Below are positions 7,637 through 16,173 of a stretch of 64,000 nt of DNA, one piece after another (the stretch's first letter is position 1; each line of letters starts with the position of its first letter). The translations under genes and the position numbers were made by a program. The stretch lies in NCBI RefSeq assembly GCF_012955605.1, contig NZ_CP052135.1, positions 1,085,501 through 1,149,500 on the forward strand, written 5' to 3'. The notes below the pieces were generated by a model that searched no databases, had not been told where the DNA came from, and saw only the letters and a list, made by a program, of their open reading frames with translations. The DNA comes from Bacillus fonticola. GTDB lineage: Bacteria > Bacillota > Bacilli > Bacillales > JC228.

Positions 7637-8842
7637 AATAAACATCCCGGCGATAGCGGCACTTACAAGGGAAGCAAGCGATCCGGCAATGATGGCCCGC
7701 ACACCTAGCCTTGCTAAATCGTTGCGACGATCGGGAGCGAGTCTTCCCAGTCCGCCTAAAATAATGGCTAATGAAGAAATGTTCGCAAACCCGCAAAGTG
7801 CGAACGTAATAATCGCTTGCGTTTTCTCGGTGAACGATTCCATTTGTGGTGCGAAATTTGCGTAAGCTACAAATTCGTTTAGGACGAGCTTTTGACCAAT
7901 AAAGTTCCCTGCCTGTACCGCTTCATTCCAAGGAACGCCAATCACAAAAGCAATGGGTGAAAAAATGTACCCGAGTATTAATTGTAGCGAGAGCTCCTCA
8001 AACCCAAACACACCACCCACGTATGAAAACAACAAGTTGATAAGCGCAATGAGACCGATAAAGGCGAGAAGCATAGCGCCGATGTTGAGCGCAAGTTCTA
8101 GCCCGACACTTGCTCCTCTTGCGGCTGCGTCGACCACATTGGAAGATTCCTTGTCAGCATCCATCTGAAAGTCTTTTGGTTCCTCTCTTTGGTCTGTTTC
8201 AGGAAGGAACAATTTAGCCATAACGAGTCCAGCAGGAGCAGCCATGAAACTCGCGGGTAATAAATAATTGAGGTCAATTCCAAGACTCGCGTAGCCGAAC
8301 AAAGTGGATCCTGCAACAGAAGCAAGTCCACCAACCATCACGGCAAATAGCTCAGACTCTGTCATGCGATGAATATAAGGCCGAACGACAAGTGGTGCTT
8401 CAGTTTGTCCGACAAAAATGTTCGCAGCTGCCGACATCGATTCCGCTTTACGAGTCCCAAGTAACTTGGATAGGGCCCCACCTACAAAACGTACGAGCGT
8501 TTGCATGATCTTTAAATAGTAAAGTACCGAAATAAGAGCGGAGAAAAAAATGACGATCGGTAACACTTGGAAGGCAAAAATGACTCCTTGCTCCGGAAGT
8601 ATCCCACCAAATAAGAAGACTAACCCTTCATTTGCCGATGCTAATACATCATTTGCCACATTTACAACGACTTCCATTGCACGGATGCCAGGTTCAAATT
8701 CTAGTGCAACAAATCCAATTAAGATTTGAATAGCCAGGCCAATCAAAATAGTTCTTGGCTTAATGGCAGTCCGTTTACTGGAAAGCAAGAAGCCGATGAA
8801 GAGGATGACAAAAATCCCCGCAAGTCCCCATATAAAATTCAT
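7634..8842 (-). CDS. NupC/CNT family nucleoside transporter
   Basis: Concentrative nucleoside transporter of 402 aa that imports nucleosides with protons or Na+. It has the family's series of hydrophobic helices and CNT-type motifs: GGILPEQG and FALQVLP-like FAFQVLPIVIFFSAL near residues 80-105, AANIFVGQTEAPLVVRPY near 150, and EAVQAGNFIGQKLVLNEFVAY near 315. The C-terminus is CGFANISSLAIILGGLG followed by the usual GSLASLVSAAIAGMF. The length is typical. The stop codon TAA lies in the outer end of the inverted-repeat element, so the gene now lacks an adjacent terminator. Confidence 0.92.
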   Translation of the reverse strand: MNFIWGLAGIFVILFIGFLLSSKRTAIKPRTILIGLAIQILIGFVALEFEPGIRAMEVVVNVANDVLASANEGLVFLFGGILPEQGVIFAFQVLPIVIFFSALISVLYYLKIMQTLVRFVGGALSKLLGTRKAESMSAAANIFVGQTEAPLVVRPYIHRMTESELFAVMVGGLASVAGSTLFGYASLGIDLNYLLPASFMAAPAGLVMAKLFLPETDQREEPKDFQMDADKESSNVVDAAARGASVGLELALNIGAMLLAFIGLIALINLLFSYVGGVFGFEELSLQLILGYIFSPIAFVIGVPWNEAVQAGNFIGQKLVLNEFVAYANFAPQMESFTEKTQAIITFALCGFANISSLAIILGGLGRLAPDRRNDLARLGVRAIIAGSLASLVSAAIAGMFI

Positions 8843-8978
8843 AGGTCAACTAACTCCTTTCTATGTACCCTTCATTGTAGGTTGCCCATTACACATGCTC
8901 TTATGAGAAATCGATAGGGGGAGTGAATCGCAGATCCCATAAGAGACCTTTCATACATTGTTGGAGAAAGAAAGCCCC

Positions 8979-9839
8979 CTAATCTGGTGCTTCCTTTTTG
9001 TTACCCAAGTAAAAGTTCCATCCTTGTAGTCCATCTCGGAATAAGGTCCACATAACGAATAGAAAACTGACATGTAAAATGAAGGATCCAATCGCTACTA
9101 GGGGAGATGCATAAGTAAGGACATCTCCCCATATTAATACGAATTCGATTAAAACCCAACCGACAGCTTGCACGATCAATATGGTGAAAGTAACTAGCCT
9201 TTTATAGATGAGGTAAGTGTAAGCTAGTAAAACGACGGCAGAGTATGATGCCATCAAAGCGACAGCATCACGGGATGGATCACTGAACCAACCTGGACAA
9301 AAGGTGAAAAGATGAAAGACTGCCATTAAGAAAAACATAGATGTCGTGTGGATAGAGACTTGAAATAGATAGATGGATATAAACTGGAGCCAAACAGACG
9401 GAGAAGAACATAACTTCCTCATCCACCATTTACAAAAGGGAAAAGCTACAAACAGGCTAATACTTGTCATCCATGTTTCCCACCAACGATGTTCATAGAG
9501 ATCCAGTCGAAGAAACAGCACCTCTATCCCAAAGAAAAAGGCAATGATGCCAACCATCCATTTCCAATTTAATTGGAAGACTCCGGTAGCGACGGCAGCA
9601 ATGGGTACTGCAAAACCTTGAGAGCTAATTGCACCTAGCGTACTATCATAGAAAGGTTCTGGTAGGACACCTGGGTTGTAAGCATAACTATGTCCAACAA
9701 CGAAAATAAAGAGTTCAAATAGATAAGCCAATCCCGCAATAGCTAACCACCCAAACCAAACAATGCTACTTCTAACGTACATGTAGCTTCTAATTAAAAT
9801 AAGCACACTACCGACTGCTAAAGTAAGAAAGAAGATCAT
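8979..9839 (-). CDS. Uncharacterised multi-pass membrane protein
   Basis: No family recognised. About 286 aa with roughly eight hydrophobic helices separated by short loops, rich in Trp and Phe (for example HRWWETWMTSISLF and GDVLTYASPLVAIG), ending in a short charged tail. An upstream in-frame ATG at 9896 would add 19 polar residues. The ATG at 9839 is preferred because GGGAG lies 8 bases before it and the protein then begins directly with a membrane helix. It is a lone gene with no recognisable partner. Confidence 0.7.
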   Translation of the reverse strand: MIFFLTLAVGSVLILIRSYMYVRSSIVWFGWLAIAGLAYLFELFIFVVGHSYAYNPGVLPEPFYDSTLGAISSQGFAVPIAAVATGVFQLNWKWMVGIIAFFFGIEVLFLRLDLYEHRWWETWMTSISLFVAFPFCKWWMRKLCSSPSVWLQFISIYLFQVSIHTTSMFFLMAVFHLFTFCPGWFSDPSRDAVALMASYSAVVLLAYTYLIYKRLVTFTILIVQAVGWVLIEFVLIWGDVLTYASPLVAIGSFILHVSFLFVMWTLFRDGLQGWNFYLGNKKEAPD

Positions 9840-10022
9840 AGACTCGCTCCCGCACGTTGTTCTTTCCGGTAGTGTACCCAAATCCGATGTTGACATGAAC
9901 CTTTGCTAGATAGCGTTCATCCTTGCGAGTCTACATACATGTTCTGTATAGTGGAAGCAAAGTGACTATATACAAATTCGACTTTTCGTTCGGTCAAACA
10001 AAAGGCGTTTTTCTTTTGAAAA

Positions 10023-10191
10023 GGGGCGGAGTTACGCAGAATTCTCACATCATGGAAATGATCCTTTTTAGAGAACAACTTTGGATCCTTTATTAATTAA
10101 TGATTCGGGGCTCAACTCGCACCGCCTTGATCACAACTAGACTGCTTTGTGACCCGTTTCCATCAATGGGTGAGTGATCGGCTCATGAATG
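10023..10191 (+). repeat. Dispersed repeat family C, copy 1
   Basis: Starts GGGGCGGAGTTACGC and contains the conserved core CGCACCGCCTTGATCACAAC, then GACTGCTTTGTGACCCGTTT and GGCTCATGAATG. It fills most of the spacer before the RND pump gene. Other copies are at 25203-25314 and 26554-26720. Nothing else is seen in the 340-bp spacer apart from the ribosome binding site of the pump gene. Confidence 0.85.
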
Positions 10192-10242
10192 TTTATAAGA
10201 AGAACTTGTTAGGACGTTGGGTGAATAGAAGGGAGAACGGTG

Positions 10243-13200
10243 ATGAGTGCTTTTGCGGTAAAAAGACCTGTATTTACTTTTGTTACGATGTTGTTAATTC
10301 TTATTTTAGGTACGGTGAGTGTGACCCGGATTCCATTAAAACTTATTCCAGATTTGAATCCACCAGTTGCCGTTGTGGTTGCAAACTATGAAGGGGCTTC
10401 GCCGACAGAAGTGCTAGAGAAAGTAACAAAGCCATTGGAAAGCCAGCTAAGTACGCTACCTGGTCTCCAATCTATACAATCGACTTCACAGGAAGGTTCG
10501 AATTTATTGTTCCTGGAATTTAGTTGGTCAACGAACATTGAGACAATCGAAAATGAAGTCATCAGTCGAATTAACCAAACGCCTATTCCTGATGAGGCAA
10601 GTACGCCTAGATTTTTAAAGTTCGACCCGTCGCAATTTCCCATTATTCAGTTGGCAATTCGAGGAGAAACGGAAGGAAGCAATGTCCAAGAGTTGGCCAA
10701 GCAATTACAGACAGAGCTCGCTAAAATCCAAGGAGTTGCGAGTGTAGATTCATCTGGTGCTGTCACAGAGAACATTACGGTTACCCTTGATGAAGGGGCA
10801 CTGACCGATAATAACTTGACGTCCACACAAGTGGTGAACACCATTCGGGCAAACAATATTTCTTCCCCTGGGGAGCCCATTGTTCGTGATGAGCAGCAAC
10901 TCTCGACCCGTATCGTGAGCGAAATTCAATCAATTGATGAAATTCGCGAACTTGTCATCACGGCAAATCCTAATACAGGTAATGAGGTGACAGTAGACGA
11001 TGTCGCCACGCTGGCCATTGCAGATCCGGATCAAAGTACCATTACTCGTGCTAATGAATTTGACGCAGTCTTGTTCAGTATTTTGCAAGAAGCTGATGCG
11101 AATACTGCTAGTGTGTCATCCAATTTTGAAGATGAACTCAATAACCTGCTCACACAAGAACAGTTTGCAGATATTGAAGCAGATATTTTATTTGATCAAG
11201 GGGATTACATAGAAATCGCTATTAAAAACATTGCGACTTCGCTCGTATTGGGCGGTTTATTTGCAATGCTTGTGCTGTTCTTTTTCCTTCGCAACGTGAA
11301 AAGTCCGCTTATTATAGGGGTGGCGATTCCGTATTCTGTCGTGTTAACGTTCGTGTTAATGTATTTTGCAGACTTTAGCCTGAACATTATGACCCTCGGT
11401 GGACTCGCGCTGGGAATCGGTATGCTCGTTGATAACGCTATTGTCGTGATCGAGAACATCAACAGGCATCTATCTTTGAAAAAGAAGCCGAAAGAGGCAG
11501 CAGTGGACGGAACGAAAGAGATTTCCTCCGCAATTACAGCGTCGACGTTAACGACAGTCGTTGTGTTCCTACCTGTCGTCTTTATCTCTGGTATCATCGG
11601 TGAGATTTTTCTCGAATTTGCCTTAACGATCTCATTTAGTTTGGTAGCTTCATTGGTCGTGTCTGTGACGGTAGTGCCGATGCTGGCTAGTCGTTTGCTT
11701 AGAGCGCCCAAATCAGACAAAGGAACGATCAGGGTAGCTTCAAAGCCGGCACGTACGATGGAGCGTATCGCCGAATGGTCGCTCAAAAGACGATGGACCG
11801 TCATCATGCTCACTGTGCTTGTCCTTTTAGGAAGTGTTGTTGGATTTGTTCGCGTCGGTACAGAGTTTTTACCTGCAACGGATGAAGGATTTTTTACGAT
11901 TCGGGTAAGTCTTGATGATGGCACGTCGTTACAAGAAACGGAACGTACGGTAGCGGCTATAGAAGAGATACTAGAAGATAGAGAGCCTGTTGATGTGTTT
12001 GTTAGCCTAATTGGATCGACTCAGGAAGGTTCTTTCCAAGGAACAGGGAGTTCGAATCAAGCTGAGCTTTATGTGAAAATGAAGGGTTTAGCGGATCGTG
12101 ACATCTCCACTCTAGCCTTTATGGATGATATTCGTGAGGAAATGGAAAAAGCGGCAACAAATGTGAATGATAGCGCAGAGCTAAATTTAGCGACGCAATC
12201 GGCAGCGGGCTCTTCGCCGGATGAGTTATCATTTTCTGTACGTGACTCAGACAAAGCCCGTTTGGATGAAGCGATCCTTCAATTAGAAGGAGCTTTGAGT
12301 GGGCTGGAAGAGGTTCGTGATCTGACGATAGATCGTGAAGAAGTCATCCCAGAACTTCAGATCGAAATTAATCGTGAAGAAGCGCGCGTCCAAGGGCTAA
12401 CTCCTGCTCAAATTGCCTCCTCCGTTGGGGAAGCGACGCGTGGTGTAACGGCAACACAAATTGTAAATGAAAACAATGAAGTCCAACAAGTATTTGTCCA
12501 GCTAGAGGAAGAGGCATATGGAACGATTGATGAGTTGAACAATTTGCAACTGAGAAATGGCGCAGGTCAACTAATTGAATTGCAAGCAGTGGCCTCTGTT
12601 ACAGAAGGTGAAGGTCCGGTAGCATTGAACAGAATCGATGAACAAGACGCTGTACAATTTACGCTTACATACGCTTCCACCGTTAGTTTGGGTGAAGTAT
12701 CACAACTTGTCGATGAAAGGATTCAAGAGTTAGGTTTACCTGATAGTACGCAAATTGCATTTGGAGGCGATCGTGAACTTCTTGAAGACGCCATTAATGA
12801 TTTGCTATTAGCTTTTGGGTTAGCTATTGTGTTCGTGTATCTTGTCATGGCAGCCCAATTTGAATCGTTCAAATATCCGTTCGTTATTATGTTTACTGTC
12901 CCACTGATGGTAGCGGGTGTCGGATATGCATTACTCGTCACCGAAACTCCGATTAGTGTGACGGTGATGATTGGATTGATCGTATTGGCAGGAATTGTAG
13001 TAAACAATGCCATTGTCTTAGTGGATATGATTAATCAACGGAAACGTGAAGGAACAGCGACATACGATGCCATTGTCGAAGCGGTGAAAATGAGAACTCG
13101 GCCGATTCTGATGACGGCTTTGACGACCATTCTCGGTCTCGTCCCACTTGCACTTGGTATTGGCGAAGGTACCGAGATCAACCAACCGATGGCCATTACT

Positions 13201-13449
13201 GTGATCGGCGGGCTTGTCTTCAGTACGTTCTTAACTTTAATTGTGATTCCAGTCGTCTACTCATTCTTTGACCCGACGACAAGAAGAATGAAAAAGTATT
13301 TAAAACGACGACAAGAACCATCGCGGCTCAAAAAGTATGAGCCACTTCTCCGTTCTATAGAAGAAGTGGATGAATCGAGTGATCGTGAAGAGGCCATTCA
13401 ACTGTTGGAAGATAGCCTTCGGAGGTTGCGTAAAGACGATCGAGAATAA
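10243..13449 (+). CDS. RND family efflux transporter permease (HAE1/AcrB-like)
   Basis: Inner-membrane proton-driven pump of 1068 aa with the classic two-fold repeat: TM1 (about residues 11-30), a large extracellular porter loop, TM2-6 (about 330-480), TM7 (about 520), a second loop, and TM8-12 (about 850-1010). The proton-relay helix reads GIGMLVDNAIVVIENINRH, with Asp-Asn where AcrB has Asp-Asp, and TM10 has IVLAGIVVNNAIVLVDMIN. It is similar to B. subtilis SwrC/YerP, which exports surfactin and other amphiphiles. No adjacent membrane-fusion partner is encoded, as usual in Bacillus. A GTG directly precedes the ATG; the ATG is favoured by GGGAG 7 bases upstream. The C-terminal about 50 residues are charged and cytoplasmic. 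Confidence 0.92.
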   Translation: MSAFAVKRPVFTFVTMLLILILGTVSVTRIPLKLIPDLNPPVAVVVANYEGASPTEVLEKVTKPLESQLSTLPGLQSIQSTSQEGSNLLFLEFSWSTNIETIENEVISRINQTPIPDEASTPRFLKFDPSQFPIIQLAIRGETEGSNVQELAKQLQTELAKIQGVASVDSSGAVTENITVTLDEGALTDNNLTSTQVVNTIRANNISSPGEPIVRDEQQLSTRIVSEIQSIDEIRELVITANPNTGNEVTVDDVATLAIADPDQSTITRANEFDAVLFSILQEADANTASVSSNFEDELNNLLTQEQFADIEADILFDQGDYIEIAIKNIATSLVLGGLFAMLVLFFFLRNVKSPLIIGVAIPYSVVLTFVLMYFADFSLNIMTLGGLALGIGMLVDNAIVVIENINRHLSLKKKPKEAAVDGTKEISSAITASTLTTVVVFLPVVFISGIIGEIFLEFALTISFSLVASLVVSVTVVPMLASRLLRAPKSDKGTIRVASKPARTMERIAEWSLKRRWTVIMLTVLVLLGSVVGFVRVGTEFLPATDEGFFTIRVSLDDGTSLQETERTVAAIEEILEDREPVDVFVSLIGSTQEGSFQGTGSSNQAELYVKMKGLADRDISTLAFMDDIREEMEKAATNVNDSAELNLATQSAAGSSPDELSFSVRDSDKARLDEAILQLEGALSGLEEVRDLTIDREEVIPELQIEINREEARVQGLTPAQIASSVGEATRGVTATQIVNENNEVQQVFVQLEEEAYGTIDELNNLQLRNGAGQLIELQAVASVTEGEGPVALNRIDEQDAVQFTLTYASTVSLGEVSQLVDERIQELGLPDSTQIAFGGDRELLEDAINDLLLAFGLAIVFVYLVMAAQFESFKYPFVIMFTVPLMVAGVGYALLVTETPISVTVMIGLIVLAGIVVNNAIVLVDMINQRKREGTATYDAIVEAVKMRTRPILMTALTTILGLVPLALGIGEGTEINQPMAITVIGGLVFSTFLTLIVIPVVYSFFDPTTRRMKKYLKRRQEPSRLKKYEPLLRSIEEVDESSDREEAIQLLEDSLRRLRKDDRE

Positions 13450-13665
13450 TTTCATTAGATCAAAGGGTTTCTTTTTCATAACATGTGCATGCTTTGCGAA
13501 CACTAATGGCACTATGTGACGCGGAGAGCAGGGGGACCCTCTAATGACAACGACCGGAGCCTTAATTAATACAACTACAATACTACGCCAGTTTTCATTC
13601 CTCACGGTTCGTTATACAAAATGTAAACAGTGTAGGATCAGGGAGAGTCTGGAGATGCGCTCGAT

Positions 13666-14127
13666 ATGAAAAGGCTTAGTAAACTTGAAGCCATTCTTTG
13701 GAGTGTGGCTCTTCCTGGATTTGCCCAACTACTTACCGGTCAACTTGTAAAAGGCGTATTATTTGTCGTGCTGGAAGTGTTAATTAACGTCCAAAGTCAA
13801 TTTAATGAGGGTATTCTGTTAAGCTTTAATGGAGAAACCGAAGAAGCATACGCACTCATGGATTATCAGTGGCTCATGTTTTATCCATGTTTGTACATGT
13901 TTGCCATGTGGGACGCTTATCGAGATGCGATGCCCGCTTCAGAAAAACTCACTTTTCTTCCCTTTGCCTTTGGAGCTTACTTTATCACTGTTGGGCTAAT
14001 GTATTCTGGGTCTTTTACAATGGGTTCTGTTTACCCAGGTCCTGTTTTTACACCTATGCTCGCCCTCATTCCAGGTCTTTCCATAGGGTGGCTCATTCGG
14101 AAAATCATCCTTTTCTTTTCAAAGTAG
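13666..14127 (+). CDS. Small membrane protein with one W..A.PGFxxLL module
   Basis: Protein of 153 aa with about five hydrophobic segments, not assigned to a known family. Residues 7-100 read WSVALPGFAQLLTGQ, then a helix with VLEVLINVQSQFN, SFNGETEEAYALMDYQW and FAMWDAYRD. The same layout occurs twice in the 253-aa protein at 39860, so the two proteins are paralogues. A GGAG lies 9 bases before the ATG. The PGFxxLL turn recalls the TM2 domain, but the module is longer. Function unknown. Confidence 0.75.
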   Translation: MKRLSKLEAILWSVALPGFAQLLTGQLVKGVLFVVLEVLINVQSQFNEGILLSFNGETEEAYALMDYQWLMFYPCLYMFAMWDAYRDAMPASEKLTFLPFAFGAYFITVGLMYSGSFTMGSVYPGPVFTPMLALIPGLSIGWLIRKIILFFSK

Positions 14128-14166
14128 ACCTTAGTGGGACGGTGTGCTAAAAATTGTTGTTTTCCG

Positions 14167-14195
14167 TTGACATATCGAAAGGTATTGCACATACT
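14167..14195 (+). promoter_or_regulatory. Candidate promoter of the riboswitch-terC unit
   Basis: TTGACA and CATACT separated by 17 bases, about 30 bases before the riboswitch aptamer. The -35 is perfect; the -10 matches four of six. Confidence 0.55.
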
Positions 14196-14225
14196 ATATA
14201 CTAACAAGTGAAGAGCTTCGCCGTA

Positions 14226-14370
14226 CAAAGGGGAGTAGCGTGTAGGGAAACCTAATGCAAAGTCGTCATTTCATGATGTCCATCATCATCGGCTTTGTTC
14301 ACATGAATTCATGTGTCGCAAGACCTTTGCCTTTCTTTAACCAGAGGAGGCAAAGGTCTTTTCTTGTTTT
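14226..14370 (+). promoter_or_regulatory. yybP-ykoY manganese riboswitch with terminator
   Basis: The aptamer (14226-14329) carries the family's conserved CAAAGGGGAGTAGCGT and CATCATCATCGGCTTTG blocks, closed by a P1 helix between CAAAGG (14226-14231) and CCTTTG (14324-14329). The P1 3' strand is also the 5' strand of a 12-bp terminator, AAGACCTTTGCC (14320-14331) with GGCAAAGGTCTT (14349-14360), followed by TTCTTGTTTT. Forming P1 therefore excludes the terminator. Mn2+ binding should switch on terC, which fits the known behaviour of this class. Inference from sequence and family; no folding was computed. Confidence 0.9.
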
Positions 14371-14437
14371 AGTAACTGTGTAAAGAACGGGCATACTACC
14401 ATAAGAAAATGGATGCGGAAAAAGGAGATGACGAACC

Positions 14438-15205
14438 TTGTTGTTAGAGTACGGTTGGGTCTTGCTTGTGTTAATTGGTTTGGAAGGGATATTGGCTGCT
14501 GATAACGCAGTTGTTATGGCGGTAATGGTGAAACACTTACCTGAAAAGCAACAAAAAAAGGCTTTGTTTTACGGATTACTAGGAGCGTTTGTATTCCGAT
14601 TTGCTTCATTATTGATGATTTCATTTCTTGTGAACGTATGGCAAGTGCAAGCTATCGGTGCTTTGTACCTATTGTTTATTTCACTCAATCATATTTTGAG
14701 ACGAAAAGCTCATAAAGAACATAAAGAACCGAAAGAACAATCGGGTAGTTCCTTTTGGTGGACGGTTGCGAAAGTTGAATTTGCGGATATTGCTTTTGCA
14801 ATTGACTCTATGCTGGCTGCCGTTGCGCTTGCTGTGACACTACCGGAGACAGGGTGGTTTGACATAGGTGGCATAGATGGTGGACAGTTCATCGTCATGT
14901 TCCTCGGTGGTTTGATCGGGCTTGTCATTATGCGATTTGCTGCTGGTGTGTTTGTCGATTTACTGAAAAAGTACCCCATGCTGGAGATGTCTGCCTTCCT
15001 TATTGTCGGCTGGGTCGGTGTCAAGCTTGCCGTTCATACGCTTGCGCACCCAGATGTTGCTCTAATTGACCCCCACTTCCCAGAGTCCACATTGTGGAAG
15101 TCAATCTTTTGGTCGATCCTCGTCGGGTTTGCGCTGTTTGGATATTTTGCTTCCCGTCGGCATGCTAAGCGAATGAAACAGAGCGAACCATCACCGAGAA
15201 CGTGA
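14438..15205 (+). CDS. TerC family membrane protein (probable Mn2+ export)
   Basis: Integral membrane protein of 255 aa with about seven helices and the TerC signatures GLEGILAADNAVVMAVMV near residue 11 and FADIAFAIDSMLAAVALA near residue 112, whose acidic residues are thought to bind the metal. Bacillar TerC proteins under yybP-ykoY control export manganese or load Mn2+ into exported enzymes. The start is TTG with AAAGGAG 10 bases upstream; the only nearby ATG (14428) is out of frame. It is controlled by the riboswitch directly upstream. Confidence 0.92.
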   Translation: MLLEYGWVLLVLIGLEGILAADNAVVMAVMVKHLPEKQQKKALFYGLLGAFVFRFASLLMISFLVNVWQVQAIGALYLLFISLNHILRRKAHKEHKEPKEQSGSSFWWTVAKVEFADIAFAIDSMLAAVALAVTLPETGWFDIGGIDGGQFIVMFLGGLIGLVIMRFAAGVFVDLLKKYPMLEMSAFLIVGWVGVKLAVHTLAHPDVALIDPHFPESTLWKSIFWSILVGFALFGYFASRRHAKRMKQSEPSPRT

Positions 15206-15250
15206 CGTGAATCCCCCCTTTTATTGATGAATAAAAATAAATAAAATTCC

Positions 15251-15325
15251 TTATGAAACACACCCCAAAAAATTCAACAGTATGTAACGAATACTGTAAC
15301 GAACGTAAAGAGGGTGTTTTTTTTT
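15251..15325 (+). terminator. Imperfect hairpin region after terC
   Basis: AAACACACCCC and GGGTGTTT flank an inner CAGTAT/ATACTG hairpin and end in nine T residues. It is probably the terminator of terC. Confidence 0.5.
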
Positions 15326-15393
15326 GCGCTTAAAACACTCAATCATGGAACAAATCTTATAGTCAATTTGTAACAAGAAAACAGTTTTTCCTG

Positions 15394-15402
15394 TGCTATA
15401 AT
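15394..15402 (+). promoter_or_regulatory. Extended -10 promoter of sigI-rsgI
   Basis: TGCTATAAT: a perfect TATAAT with the TG extension and no good -35. The predicted transcript would start about 18 bases before the GTG start of sigI. Confidence 0.55.
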
Positions 15403-15426
15403 GTGTCCATGTTGAGGTGAGGCAAA

Positions 15427-16173
15427 GTGCTTTCATTATTGGTGTTTTTAGTTAAGCAAAAGACAGGAAGAAATTTAGAAAAGAGAGTCATGCTGGCCCA
15501 AACAGGAAATAATGCCATTCGTGAGCAATTGCTACAAGAGTACCAGCCGTTTGTAAAAAAGAATGTTTCCTCTGTTTGTAAACGATATATTACAAAATCA
15601 GATGACGAATTTAGCATCGGTCTTCAAGCACTAAATCAGTCGATTGATCAATTTGTACCTGAAAAAGGGGCAAGTTTTCTTTCCTTTTCAGAAGTGCTCA
15701 TTAAGCGTAGAGTCATTGACTATATACGCAAGGAGCAACGTCACCAGCATCTTCCTTATACAAGAGTTGGTGACGAGGAAGAATCAGGTGCTGTTAGTAT
15801 GGAAGCATCGATTTCTGTTCAGGCACATACTTCGAAAATGGAGACGAACGCGAGAAAAGAAGAAATCCGTCAATTCGTGGACGTGTTGCAAGAATATGGG
15901 ATAACCTTTAACGAGCTTACATCCGCTACGCCTAAACATCGTGATGCGAGGGAAAATGCCATTGACGTTGCGAAATTAATTGTGCAGCGTGACGATCTCC
16001 TTTCTTTTGTCCGGGAGAAGAAGAAACTCCCACTAAAGAAGCTGGCTGAAGAAGTAGATCAGAGTCGGAAAACGTTAGAGCGCAATAGAAAGTATATTAT
16101 TTCTATGGTGCTTTTACTCATAGGCGATTACCCATATTTACAAGATTACGTGAAGGGGGTGAGGGAGGCATGA
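15427..16173 (+). CDS. sigI: RNA polymerase sigma factor SigI
   Basis: Alternative sigma factor of 248 aa. The SigI-type region 2 is visible as NNAIREQLLQEYQPFVKKN, then FLSFSEVLIKRRVIDYIRKE near residues 90-110, and the C-terminal DNA-binding part has KKLPLKKLAEEVDQSRKTLERNRKYI, as in SigI proteins. In B. subtilis SigI answers heat and cell-envelope stress and is held by RsgI. The start is GTG behind GAGGTGAGG. The gene overlaps rsgI by four bases (ATGA), which couples sigma and anti-sigma production. Confidence 0.94.
   Translation: MLSLLVFLVKQKTGRNLEKRVMLAQTGNNAIREQLLQEYQPFVKKNVSSVCKRYITKSDDEFSIGLQALNQSIDQFVPEKGASFLSFSEVLIKRRVIDYIRKEQRHQHLPYTRVGDEEESGAVSMEASISVQAHTSKMETNARKEEIRQFVDVLQEYGITFNELTSATPKHRDARENAIDVAKLIVQRDDLLSFVREKKKLPLKKLAEEVDQSRKTLERNRKYIISMVLLLIGDYPYLQDYVKGVREA

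Noticed and set aside
10149..10391. An 80-codon cysteine-rich ORF before the RND pump
   Set aside because: It overlaps the pump gene out of frame and lies partly in repeat family C.
10240..13449. Loss of function in the RND proton relay (Asp-Asn)
   Set aside because: Gram-positive HAE1 pumps commonly have Asp-Asn at this place, as I recall, so it is not a defect.
15262..15291. SigI-dependent autoregulatory promoter (ACCCC ... CGAA)
   Set aside because: Both halves are present, but the 20-base spacing seems too long and the region is better explained as the terC terminator.
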